From Linnemannia hyalina (taxonomy: Eukaryota > Mortierellomycota > Mortierellomycetes > Mortierellales > Mortierellaceae), in NCBI GenBank assembly GCA_019671135.1, contig JAHRHY010000013.1, positions 62,001 to 126,000 of the forward strand: a stretch of DNA of 64,000 bases. The letters are read 5' to 3'. Both the position numbers and the translations under genes were made by a program. Of this stretch, positions 23,262-34,932 are shown one piece after another (within the stretch, counting starts at the first letter, position 1; each line of letters opens with the position of its first letter). The notes under the pieces are model-generated. The model did no database searches. It was not told where the DNA came from and was given only the letters and a program-made list of their open reading frames with translations.

Positions 23262-25607
23262 CTGAAAGTGGAAGTGGAGGTTATGAATGTGGCTAGGACA
23301 GGGATGGGACAGAGGCGGGATGGAAGTGAATCTTTTTTAAAAAAGTGGATGAAGGCCGAAAGGAAGATGAATGCAGGGAAAAGGAAAAGGAAAAGAAAGA
23401 GGGACAAAAGAGGCGGTTGGCAGGAAAGGAGAGTGAGAGTCAACAAAAGGGTGAATGGAAGAAAAGAAAAGAAGGATAGCTAGGCAGTGCTAATTAATCT
23501 GTAAAATAGGGTGTCCTATGGAGCAATAGCAATAGTCGGCGAGGAAGAGGGGACTCCTCCTCTGATGATCACAATTTAAGACCAAGGAGGTTGGTGGCGT
23601 TTTGGCCACTATATCGGGTACTTCATCCGTTTTGACGTTCTCAAACTGCCTCCAACGCACAAAAAAACATTCTTTCAAGGCGATATGCAAAAGGAGGAAA
23701 GAGATAGGATTGATGCCTACATTTGGTTAAGTTAGGGCAAGGGCAGACAATCAAAATCGACTAAGACGAAAAAAGTGAAGAAAAGGCAGAAGAAGGGGAG
23801 AGAGGGTGAGGTATGAAGCGCATGATAGACACAAACACAAACAAAAAAAACAATGGGTGACCAGGGTATGCATGCCCTGGCTTGACAATGAAAGGGCAAG
23901 GGCAAGGGGAGGAGGTGAGGAGAGGGAAAGTTGTTCCAATGGCGACAGACGGTGGGTGCGTGATATCAGCTTCGATACAAATGTGGCCAAAGACGAAGTG
24001 TTAGCTTCTATGCCTTTGTTAAAGAGCAGCGCCAGGTGTGAAAGAAGAGATGAGTATAGAAAAGTGATTGAGAGGGAACGAGAGTTGGTTCGTGTGTATG
24101 TTATCACCCCGAACGAACGTGAATGATGCCGCTGCAGCTGCTGACACATGCTCTTTAGCAAAAGAACAAAGAGGACAACGAGTAAGCGAGAACACGCGCC
24201 ACCAAAAGTCCAAGCTGGCAACCCAAACAGTGATATCTCATCCTGGCACATTTCCTTTTTGAGACAATCGGTCTCGGACACTCTGATCAAATGGATCGAA
24301 GGGACCAAGGAGCGACGACGGATGTGAAACTGATTGAAGAGAAAAGAAAGAAGTGTCAGATGTGAGCCCAGGTCGGACGTCTTTTTCCTTCTCTTTGATT
24401 CTTTGTATGTCTGTGCTTGGGCTGACGAGAGGACTGATGTACCCTGGCTCAGTTGGCTCAAAAGAAAGAGCGAGAAAGAGGAGAAAGTTTTGGCGGCAAC
24501 CTGATCCAGTTCGAAAGTCGAGTGGTAGCTGTCATTAAATAGCAGGAGGGAAACATAGTACAAAAGGGTGAACACAAGGGAGTCAGGGAAAGGCAAGGCA
24601 TCAACAAGACGAGTGCAAGGAGTGACATGATTAAAGAGAGAGGGAGGGAGAGAGAGAGAGAGTTAGTGTGTACAGAAGGGCAAAAAAAAAAAGAGAAGGC
24701 GAAACTCCGCAACAACATGAGCGGACGAAAGGAAGAAAGAGTGCGCTGAACGGATCGAAAGGTATTGCTAAATAGTTACACACATCAGCAACAGCATTGC
24801 AATGGGGAGGACATGTCAGTCAGTCAGCAAGTCAGTCAGTCATGGTGGTCATGCCTCCCCCTGCAAGTCGCCTACCCCTGGTATGATATATACACCTCAT
24901 TCCTCATGCTCGTATGTCAATTGTCCCCGTTAGATGGATCGGATGCCCTTTTTTTTTCCTTGGTCTATCGTGGTCAATTGGAGCTTCTCTCGACGCTCTT
25001 TCAGCGTTGTTTTCGTTTGAGTATAACGACGGGGCACGAGGTTCCTGTTCTTATTGACCGTTCAGCCTCTTTCTTTTTCTTTTTCTTTTTCTTTTTCTTT
25101 TTCTTTTCGTTCCCTAACATTGTCCACATATCCACCTTTCCTTTTCTTTCCTTAACATTGTCCTCCTTTCCTTTCTCTCCTTCACCCTTACTTCTCTCCA
25201 CCCTCTCCTTTTTTTCTTTCTGTGGGTGTTGTTGTTGCTGTTCGTCATCGTCGTTGTTGTTCGCTGCTCTCATTTTTTTTACCTTTTCTTATTTCCTTGT
25301 TCATCTTTTGTTGTTCCTGCTCACCCCACCTTGCTTTCTTTTTCCTCTTCACTCACTCCCCTCAAAGTTCACACCTCTTCACTCTCCTTCCTCTCTCCTC
25401 TCCTTCCTCACTTGGAGTGTGTGTGTGTGCTCAGCAGTCAGTCAACTCCCTTCCCTTCCTTCACTCGCTCCTACTTTTACACTCTCACTCTCACTCTCAC
25501 TCTCACTGCACTGACTGCATTTCCTCTCTCGCCCACTCTCTCCTTCTTCAATCCATCTAACCAACTGCTACCCCTGATTAACAAAAGAGCGAAAGAGAAA
25601 AAGAGAC
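23262..25607. promoter_or_regulatory. 2.35-kb divergent intergenic region (F-box-like / IVY1-like)
   Basis: The left flank (about 23330-23480) is purine-rich on the plus strand, that is, pyrimidine-rich for the minus gene. A (GA)n stretch lies at about 24635-24662. The right third is pyrimidine-rich, with (CTTTTT)5 at 25073-25102 and (ACTCTC)n at about 25479-25506 leading to the IVY1-like ATG. Open frames on both strands are Ser/Leu/Phe-rich products of these tracts. I see no gene. Confidence 0.5.
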
Positions 25608-28600
25608 ATGCCCGCCATGTTGTCGACTGTCTCGCTGATCGACCCCACCACCCTCAACCCATCCTTCTCGGGTCCAGACACGAGTCGTATGGGTCGACCC
25701 GCCGTCATCATCACCAGGGGTGACCAACAGACTGCTGTTGACCAGTTCCAGCTCCTTCTTACAAACGCCAAGGCATATCGACTGCAGATGCTTGCCCTCT
25801 CCAAGGCAGCGGCTTCCTTTGGTTATGCCCTCGAGAAAATCGCACACTCCAAGGCCTCTGTCCGCGACCCTACCAACGTCTGTATGTCGTCTTTCTTTTC
25901 TTTATTACACGCAATACGCCCAGGCGCAGCATTGGACATCAACAGCAAAGAATAGCCAATGGATTCGACTTTTTTCCCCGTCTGTTGCTTCACTGCAGCA
26001 TTGAGGCATACATCATATACGATATCAACAAAGACAATGCGAACGACAACCAATGGGATCGACCTTTCTGTATATGCTGCCACGCTGAGGAGGAAAAAAA
26101 ACGAGAACTGCATAGGGGAGCGCGATATCAATGAAAACTGTAGAATAACCAATGGGATCGACTTTTATCCGAATGCACTCTCCTTCCGTCTCTTCCATAG
26201 GCTCGAGTCTGCAGGCAGCCGCAGGTCTCCATTACCTCATGTCGAACCACCATCAGATCCTGGTAACTTACTCATCTTTGTTCGAGCCCGCTTCTTTTTT
26301 GCTGTTGTCATACCTTCTTTGTTTTTTTGCTCACTGGCCTCGCTGGCTTGCCTGCTCACACTCGGACAACAACAACGCCAGCACGCAGTAACGCGAGCAA
26401 TGAAGAAAGAGCAAACTCGTCATTTTATCTGTGCCCAGATCAACAAACTGACCGACTGACAAGAATGTTACGACCTGGCTCTGACTCTAATCACCGACAA
26501 CTCAATTCTTTGGGGTTGTGTTTCTGCAATAGAGCGACACACTGTACAAGCAGTTTGAGATCCCGTTGCTGCAGCACCTGGACACACACAAGGCCAACAT
26601 CGAGGCCAGCGAGGCACAGTACGAGCGATCGATGCGGGACATGAGCCAAAAGATCAAAGAAACCGAGGCCACCTCGCTCCAGAATGGACGGAAGCGACAA
26701 CGAGGCAAGTTGCACTTGGTCTTTCTTGTTGTTTGTTTTTTTTCTTGTTTGTTTTTGTTTTCTTTTTTCACCTTCTTACCAGTCGTAGACATATTTCCCG
26801 ATCACCTTATCCCCATTGCTATGTGTCTGCTGGGCGGGAGTGGGAAATGGGAATGGGAAGAAGGACATCCAATGGGTTGCCGGATGATTATTTTCTTAAC
26901 CAATGTCTGCTTATGTGATCCGACCCTCCCTTTTTTTTTGTTCCTGGGCCTGACCAGCCATATAACAAATGGGCGTTATGTATGATATGTGTGGAGAAAA
27001 AGAGGAAATGGCTTGTTTGGGTATTGGGGCATGCAGGCACCATGGAAGATACAAACGAAAAAGAGACATCCGCGGCGTTTTTGCTTTTTCTTATCCTTTG
27101 TAACTTTTGTCATCGTCATCCCCATCGGCCTATTACATACGCTGCACAAACATCCACCCGTCTTCTTCTACTTCTTTGTGTAAAAGTACCTTTTCAATGT
27201 CCAGCCCAATTTTATACCTCAGCAAACAAAACAAAAAAAGAGCTGTTGTTGTTGGTTCAAACGCATGGGTTTGGAGTGAGGGAACACAAAGTCAGGCCAT
27301 ATCTCCTCTCCTCTCTCCCTCACACTCCCTGCCAGCCTGCTTTTGTTGTCGATTCGAATACGAGCAAGAAAGGCGCAGATGTATACAAACCACTCTGTCC
27401 GTGTTGGCTACTTGTACATTGTACTATGTGCAAGAGAGAACAAATTCCCTTTCTCGCCCACGTACTAACCTGGGCAATCATGCATTTTGTCCAGCTGAAG
27501 GGGTTGTCAGTTGTTGTGCACTCCTTCACTGAATATTTGACTAATGTGTGTTCATCGACGTGGCTGTTGTATCAGATGGGTCCACAGAAGAGGAAAATGG
27601 GATCGAGTCTATCTTTTCATTGTTCTCGTTCATAATTGTTGTTGTCGTTTGTCTGGTTGGTTGTTGTGGTAACACACTTTTCGTTTGTTCTCCTTTTCGA
27701 GGCATCTTCTTCCACCCACTTGTTATCTCAATGGTATCAAGAAAGGAAAGGGAGAGAGAGGTGCATGGCCCATGGTCGGTTGTGTGTATGTTTTGGGTGT
27801 TTGTGTTTTGTTTGTTGGCGTGGTCTATGCAATTGCGAGTCTCTATTCGCCCATTTCTCTGCTAAAAGACAGTCGATTGGACCATGGCAACCACACCTCT
27901 GTCCACTTAGCGCCATTTCCTTGACCCTTGGTGCCACTCCCCCATTTCCCACAGCCATTGTGCCATTGTTCCTTGCTCCCTTCTTCGCAGGACGGCCACC
28001 TCTCAAACGTCATTGACCCTCCTTTTTTAATTCGTTCAACCCCTTCTCTTTGCACTATTAATACACACCTCAACAGCACGCGTTGCATTGTCACCAGTCC
28101 TACATCACGACTCCTCTCGCTTTTGTTACAAACAAGAACAAAAGGACCTGCCCCTCCCTTCCCTCTGTTCACTCTCCTCTCTGTCTTTTCTCCCAAAAGC
28201 CCTGACTCCTTTTTCAGACACACGCCTCTCTGTTGTTTGTTGCGCTCTGTTCGTTTGCCTCTCGTCCTCCTCGTCCTCCTCCTTCCTTGCTCTCTTTCGA
28301 AAAAAAAAACCAACCCTTCTGGAATATGCACGCCTCCACGACTCGATACAGAGAAGCAAACACGCAAACACGCAAACACAAAAAAAAAGACGCAAAAACC
28401 ACAGCGACAACAACTGTCCCCTTTCCACACACTCCAATCCCCCTACTCCCAGCCTCTCTCGTCTCTGCGCTATTTTTCATACCCTGTGCTTCGTTGAACA
28501 AAGAGACTAACATATACGCCCCTTTTTATGGCATCGTTTGTCGATAATAGACCTGCTGCAGTTCCGACAGGCGTTGACGACGTTGACAATGCAGGTGGAC

Positions 28601-30819
28601 GAACTGGAGAGGATCAAGCTGGGATATTATTTCAGCAATCTGGAGAGCGAGCAAGCAAACTTGCAATTGATCTTGCAGAAGACCTCGACGATTGTTCGTG
28701 CCGAAGTCGATATCTATGAGCGGATTGCCAACAAGGGTCTCAACGATACTATCCTCGAACCCGTACGTGATCTTTGCTGTTTAGCATCGGGTGAAAGAAT
28801 GACTCCTTCTTTTGGACCATTGTTTTCGCGTTTCGCAATTTGCACAAAAGAACGATGACCATGTTATCCTAACAAAACGCCCATTTGATTTTATTGATAC
28901 TCTTATAGATGACGACGCAGGGTCCAGATCCTTACTGCACTTACGCGACGACGGATGAGTTCTCGTCCATCTTTTCAATTCTGCCGCCGACACCGATCAT
29001 CCCCACAGGAGCAGCAGGAGGTAGCGGATCAACAGGCACGAGCACGCCACAACCAGATCCCATTATGACCACCTTTTATGGATACCATGAGGCAAACCCG
29101 TTCTCGACTGCCAGGAATCAGACCGGCACCAGGGATAGACATCTGTTCGGGGAGGCATCCTCAGTTGATTCCAAGGAGTCGATTATGGATAAGGCTGTGG
29201 GTGTTGTTGTTCCTCCTACCGTTGGTGGTAGTGTGGCGGGTGCCAAGGCCCCTGCTGCGGGCGCGACAACTACTACCACGACGACATCATCGACAACGGT
29301 TGTGATAGAGTCAAAGACCAAGGATGTCGCGTCTACTTCGACCGGTGCTACTGCCATTACTCAGGAGTCTACAAAGTCTTCTGCTCAGACCTCCATTTCG
29401 ACTGTCACTGCTTCTAAGGACTCCAAGAAGGGAGCTTCAAATGAGAAGACTGTCCAGGCACTGGCGATCGTCGAGGAAGAAAAGAGTATTTCAGGCAGCA
29501 AAAAATCCTCAGGCGATGGAGTAACCTCTGAACTTGCGAACGGTCGCGTCGATGAGGGGACTGGCAGCGTCAGCAATGGAACCGAGAACAACAACAGCAG
29601 CAACCAGGAGAACGGAGTCAATATGCGTCGGGGACAACAACATCACCGCCACAGATCATTCTCGAAGCAGTCGGAAGAGAACGCGTCCTCGGCCACATCA
29701 GTATCAGGAGCAACGGTAACAGCAGCAGCAGTATCAGCGGCGGTAGTGGCGGCGTCGAGCCCTACCGACCAAGCATCGTCTATCCCCTCGTACTCTCTCC
29801 GGTCGCGGTCTGGATCGCGTTCACATCTGCTTTTGGCTTCGACACCCGATTCACCGCCCGTTCGGGGGATGATCCACATTGCAGGAGATTCTGAGTTGTT
29901 GAACAACAGGGATTTCTCATTCTCGTATGAGCCCTCAGAGTTGTTGGGACAGCGCGATGCCCAGCATCACCACCACCAATACAGACAGAACCCGTTTGAT
30001 GGGATGATGGAGGAGGATGAGGGCGGATTCGGCACGTCAGCACCGTCAAGCAATGGACGGAGACCGTCCCTGTCTAACCACCGCACAGCGACGGGGGGAT
30101 CTAGTTCTGCAGCATCGTCGCTGGGAGGATCTGGGGGTCATCAACCTATGCGGTCCCAATCCAGCGGCCATGTTGCGTCAGGAATTGGGAGCACGGGCCA
30201 TTTGTTGCATGGACTCCGACATACCTCGAGCGACGGCCAGCTGAGTCATAGTTCGTCGTCTAACTTGAGCAGTCTCGGAAGCACACATAGTTATTCGGCA
30301 GGCAGTCTACATCATCGTCGGAGTACCGGCCGGATTAAGACCTCTTTCAACGGTGACCATTACCAGGTCGGATACAACCACCACACTGAGGATAGCATGT
30401 CGCCCGAGGCTATGGCATTGGGCACCAGTCTGGACGACCCCTCTGCATCCTTCATGTCATGGCGGAAAGTGTCGTCTGCAGGTCTGTTGGGATTGGGAGG
30501 CGCGGCCACGGAGGCATTTGGTGGACGGGGCGGGTTCGAGGACGGCATGCCAGCCTTCTTTGCGGACGATGCCGACGATTTGGACCAGGCCGATAATGTC
30601 TCGGTAACTGGGTCTGTGTCGACCTTTGCAGGAGGAGTCCGTAGGAGTGGGATAACTGTTGGACGGAGTCGAAGCCGGCCAGAGAGTGGCAGCGATCAGG
30701 ATACGACGGGACAAGGACAGGGACAGGATTCGAACGATGCGGATTCGTCGATCATTCAAATGGCGGATGGGTCTAGCAAGAACGTCAGTTCTACGAATTT
30801 CCACGAGATCATTGTCTAA
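25608..30819 (+). CDS. IVY1: IVY1-like phospholipid-binding (I-BAR-like) protein, 876 aa
   Basis: Yeast Ivy1 binds phosphoinositides, Ypt7 and Vps33 at the vacuole membrane. Exons: 25608-25881, 26201-26262, 26533-26704, 28551-28762 and 28909-30819. Residues about 45-260 form a long helical domain: ALEKIAHSKASV, YKQFEIPLLQHLDTHKANI, YERSMRDMSQKIKETEA, FRQALTTLTMQVDELERIK. The exon 3/4 join (KRQR|DLLQF) is what fungal family members lead me to expect. It uses a GC donor (GAG|GCAAGT), making a 1.85-kb intron. The FSSIFSILPPTPI motif at about 267 matches the conserved family segment. The remaining 600 residues are disordered (Ser/Gly/Thr-rich, poly-Ala, His-rich). Exons and frame are solid; the orthology label is by-eye. 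Confidence 0.75.
25935..26175. repeat. Degenerate tandem repeat (about 95 bp, 3 copies) with CCAAT motifs, within intron 1
   Basis: Three copies of GAYATCAA (25935, 26021, 26124) are each followed 21-29 bp later by CCAATGG(G)ATTCGAC/CCAATGGGATCGAC (25956, 26050, 26149) and then a T-rich stretch. Copies two and three share ACCAATGGGATCGAC exactly. They fill most of the 319-nt intron. Confidence 0.6.
26705..28550 (+). other. 1.85-kb GC-AG intron of the IVY1-like gene
   Basis: The donor is GAG|GCAAGT, the strong consensus typical of GC-AG introns; the acceptor is GATAATAG. Frame is preserved (CGA G|AC). No usable GT donor at this point would keep the frame. Its last 500 bp (about 28020-28500) are pyrimidine-rich and resemble the core promoters in this window, so an internal promoter is possible. 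I see no convincing nested gene. Confidence 0.7.
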
Positions 30820-31035
30820 ACCTGTTACCTTTACTGAGAGATGAGAAGAGGGATATATACACAAAACAACACCTTTCAAAATTGTACATTAAACCATACC
30901 GACCCCTTTCAATTATCATTGGTTTTTTTTCTTGTTGTTTGCTTTGTGAGAAATGCTTATGGTTATGTTTATCTGTTGTTTACTTTGTTTATTTTTGCTG
31001 TGTTGACAAAGAAATAATATCGGAAGACGGAAGAA

Positions 31036-34000
31036 TTAATAGCCAGTGGCAGCAGGAGGACCTAGGGGACCATGTTGTGCATGTTGTTGTCCATAATAGT
31101 ACCCGTTCCCATAGGGCGTCTGTCCCAAAGTCTCGTCGAAATACAATGACCCGGATCCGGAAACCCTCGATCCTGCAAGACTGCTCTGAACACTCTCCAT
31201 GCCTCCGGTTCCAAAATACCTCCGTGCTTCCATGACAGACGACCCGTAGTCGAGAGGGAGACCATAGGAGTGGGTGCGGGAGAAGGAGATGGCCGTGGCT
31301 TCGTCAAGTTCGGAACCGGGGGAGTAAGTAGGTGGGAGAGCAAGAATTCCGCCGTGTTGGGCCGAGATGTGGAATGCGGCGGGCCACTTGTCGCGGTCTG
31401 CTGGGTTCATGTTTGTCCATGGCCATTCAAGAGATTCAGGAGTTCCCTCTGGTCCGTTAGCAGCGGGTGTTGTTGAGGGAAGCTGGGTCATAGTTGAGGC
31501 GGTGGCGATGGAATTGTCGGACGAGGGGAAGGGTAGCGAGGGTGTGAGGAGGACTCCTGGCAGTTGGTGGAGGGTGTTTGTGGTGGGATCCATCCAGATC
31601 TCGTTCACGACTGTGAAGGAAGGAAAAGGCGAGGGCTTGTTGCTGGGTCCTCCTACTGTGGTCGAGCCGGGAGTAGTGAGGACTTGGTACTTGGGGCGGC
31701 GGAGCGTTCCATTATTGTTGGTGTTGTTAGGTTGCGAGGAGGAGGGATCTGAGGAAGAGGAATCGTTGGTATCGGCAGAGGCGGGGGTGAGGGAGAGGAG
31801 GGTAGCATGGGAGAGTTTGGGCGATTGCTTGATCTGGGGGACGACCAAGGGTGGGGCAACCAAGGAGAGTGAAGAGCGGGAGCCGAGTTTCCTCAAGACT
31901 GGGGATGGACAAGGTGAAGAAGAGGTGGTAGAAGCCGATGTTGCAGATCCATTGGTCTCTGACCGGTGGCGGGTGATTGTTGAGGACGACGAGGAAGATG
32001 TCGCGGTTGTCGAGCGGTGGTCGTCTTCCAAAGGTGTAGAAGGTGGTGTTGGTTTGGAAGATGTGAAAGGGATCAAGAGATCCATGAGGGAGTTACGGCG
32101 ACTGGTTCCTGCTCCTGCGTTAGTATTGTAGTTGAGGGGAGCACTTTCGACAGTGGGAGTGCGGGAGTGGTTAGGTGTGGTCGTCAGGGAGTTTGAATTG
32201 GACCCAGCCCCTGCTGCTCCCGTTACGGACGCTGATGACGAAGAGGCTGAAGAATTAGAGGAAGAGGACCGGAAGAGGTCTCGAAGGGATTGGATACGGA
32301 GGTTGGAGGATGAGGCGGAGGGGTGGCGCGGAAAGGATTCGATGCTCGAGACACGGACGACTTGTTGATGTGGATGTGGTCGGGTTTGTGTCTGGGGTGA
32401 ATTTGTTTGAGTGGGTGGCAATGGCGGGAGAGTGGTCGTGGATGCGGATGCAATGTCGGAGATTGAGTTTCGATGTGGTCTTTCTGAAGAGAGGGCGGAA
32501 TGTCCGAGAGAAGAGGACGATGTAGTTTTTCTCCCGTTGTTCGCAGGAGGAGTAGCAAGAGAAGATCCATCGACGCTGTTCCTGGATGAGGGGGAGAGGT
32601 ACATCCGGGCCTTGCTGGCCATAATGTCGACAAGACTACCCATCGAATGTCTCCGTGAGTTGTTATTGATATGATCGTTGTTCTGGTCCATGATCCTCGA
32701 GAAGAGCTCCTGTGCGGGTGAGGAGCAAGTCGAAGGGGTTCCTGGTCGGTCCATAACTGAAAGGGAGTCGAACGAGGGTTTTGTTCGGAGGCTGTTAGTT
32801 CTGCCGCTGGGGGTAGGGGTTACCGAACGATCATCATGGTCGTCGGCGTCGGTGGACGATCCTGCGGCGATGCTGTATTGTCCAAGAGGGGAGGGACTTC
32901 GCTGCTGCCAACGGGCCAAGAGAGAGGAAGCGTGGCTGTTGTCATCTCCTTCTTGTTCCAGCAGTGTGGTCGTGGTCTCGTACGACAACAGCGATGCAGC
33001 GAGTATACTGGGCGTCGATTCCTTGTTGTCCTCCATCGAAGGGGTGATTGTTGAATTTGACATAGCAGATGCGGATGAGGACATGGGGTGTTGGCCAATG
33101 AAGGAAGCAGCCTCTGCGACAACGACACGGCTCGTGGCGAGGAATTGGACGGGGTTGACAGCTGCTACGGCCGGGGCAGTAACGAACAGCCCAGCATATG
33201 AGGAAGAGGAAGATGATCTCGAGGCAGGTGGTAAGTGCGAGGGGATGGAGGGAGAGGAAGAGGAGTGCGATGATGATCCTGTAAGGGCCTCGGTGGACAA
33301 GAACTTGCGGATCAAGGCAGGTGAGGTCTCGAGTGGTGGGGCGGGCAAGAGTGCAAATTGCCATGTCTTGCCGACCGTCGGCGCTGGTGCAGTAGCGGTT
33401 GTTTTCCTGCTGGGTCCACCCTCCGCTGAAGGGGTAGTAGAGGTAAGAGATCTATCAAGGGAGCTGGCGATATACCCATGCTCCCCATCACGGTCGTGCA
33501 CGCCCTCCATCCCGTGCTCGCCATCCAAGTGGTCGTGGTCGCAATCGTCCTTTCCGATAGGATGGCACACGTTTACTGTCCTGCTGTTACTGTTGCTGCT
33601 GCTACTGTCGACGGTGTCACAGGGGCTTGTGCTGTTATTGCTCTCTTTGAAGGCAGCAGATGCATATTTAGCAGCAGAAGCAAGGCATACGACTGCCGAA
33701 GGTGAGCGACCCCTTGCATGGTTGCTGGCGCCGTTCTTGACCACGGATGGGTCATAGGTCTCCCTCCGTGGCGGCTGATTCAACGCTGTCGCAGACACAT
33801 ACGCAGAAAGTAAAGGAGGCGGTTCATCCAGTCCACTGTTGTTACTGTTGCGTGAAGCGGGAGAGCTGTTGTTGGAGGGAAGGAGGGATTGTCGTCGGGC
33901 GACAGATTTGGAGGGCGGAGGCGTGTAGGTCGAGGACCAAGCGCCGACCCATCGAGGCCGTTGGTCTGTACCACCACCGTTCTTGGGAGAGTCGGCCCCA

Positions 34001-34932
34001 CCGTTGGTCGAAAAGGACGAGACGCTTCGGGCGATCGATGGGCTTCTTGATCCTGCTCTTCCTTCTTTCTGTGGCGACGGCGAAGACGACGTGTTGCTCT
34101 TGGGAGAAGAAGGCGAAGAAGGAGAAGAAGGAGAAGAAGGAGAAGAAGGAGGTTCGTCGAACAGTCGGCGGACAGAGGGACGGGCTCGTCCACTGCTGAA
34201 GGCGGAAGACGATGTGACAACTGCTGCGCCAGAGGGAGATGTCCTACCATCGATGATGCTGCTATGGTTATGGCTGTGATGGTGGTGAGGCCGCCGTTGG
34301 AGGCAGGCTGGGCACTTGTTGCGGTTGAACAGGTCAGGTGAAGGAGTTGATCTGGACGGGGAGAGAGATGGCGAAGGTTTGATTGCTGCTGTTGTTGTTG
34401 CTGTTGTTGTAAGGGGGTCCCCGATCGCATGGATTTTGGTTGGTTGGGATGGGTTCGAGGAGAGGGTAAGGGGAAAGGAAAAGGTTGAGCGGGTAAAAAG
34501 AAAGAGTAATTGTGGACCAAGTAGGCGAGTGAGAAAAGAGAGAAAGAGAGACAGACCAGATGGTTAGATGGCGAGATGGATATGGATGATGTGCGATGGT
34601 ATGGGCGGGTGCAGAAGATATTTTCGATGTGCGAATGAGAAGCCGAATAGCCCATTGGGTCAAGACACCAGAAAAGCAAGATGGTCTGATGGGCGCAGAA
34701 GTCTGATAGAGAGATGGATGAACACCTTCACCTCTCTTCAAAGGCACGCGAGAGATGGCAGATATCTCGTTTTGCGATGAGGGCATTTTCACATGAAGCC
34801 ATTGCTCGAAGAAGAACAAGTTAGATGAAAGTATTTACCTTGGTTAGGGGTATCGACAAGCCCTGGAACTCTCTTTTGGCGCGAGATGCTCGCATTGGAA
34901 GCACGGGAGGAAGGACGAGAATAAGTGCTCAT
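31036..34932 (-). CDS. Serine-rich protein of unknown function with a CxxC-His segment (1152 aa)
   Basis: Two exons: 34839-34932 and 31036-34400, joined in the codon of NQ|A. The frame stays open through the whole second exon. I do not recognise the protein. Exon 1 codes MSTYSRPSSRASNAS. Near residue 60 comes NRNKCPACLQ, directly followed by a His-rich run (RRPHHHHSHNHSS), which could bind zinc. The bulk is low-complexity Ser/Thr/Pro/Asn, including SPSSPSSP repeats. The last 200 residues look more constrained (NEIWMDPTTNTLHQLPGVLL, EWPWTNMNPADRDKWPAAF) and may be the conserved core. Many Ser-Pro and Arg-x-x-Ser sites suggest a phosphoregulated, disordered scaffold; this is inference. Confidence 0.78.

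Noticed and set aside
23751..24596. 281-codon minus-strand open frame
   Set aside because: Ser/Leu/Phe-rich composition reflects purine/pyrimidine tracts; no domain; within an intergenic region with microsatellites.
27843..28547. Overlapping long frames on both strands inside the long IVY1-like intron
   Set aside because: All read C/T-rich or G/A-rich low-complexity sequence; the flanking exons join in frame across them.
31367..33757. Long plus-strand frames (254 and 359 codons) antisense to the serine-rich gene
   Set aside because: Shadow frames caused by Ser/Thr codon bias on the opposite strand; Gly/Val/Glu-rich with no domain.
33780..34679. 299-codon minus-strand frame overlapping the serine-rich gene
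   Set aside because: Different frame from the spliced CDS. The CDS frame contains KCPACLQ and stays open to 31036, whereas this frame is Ser/Leu/Pro low complexity.
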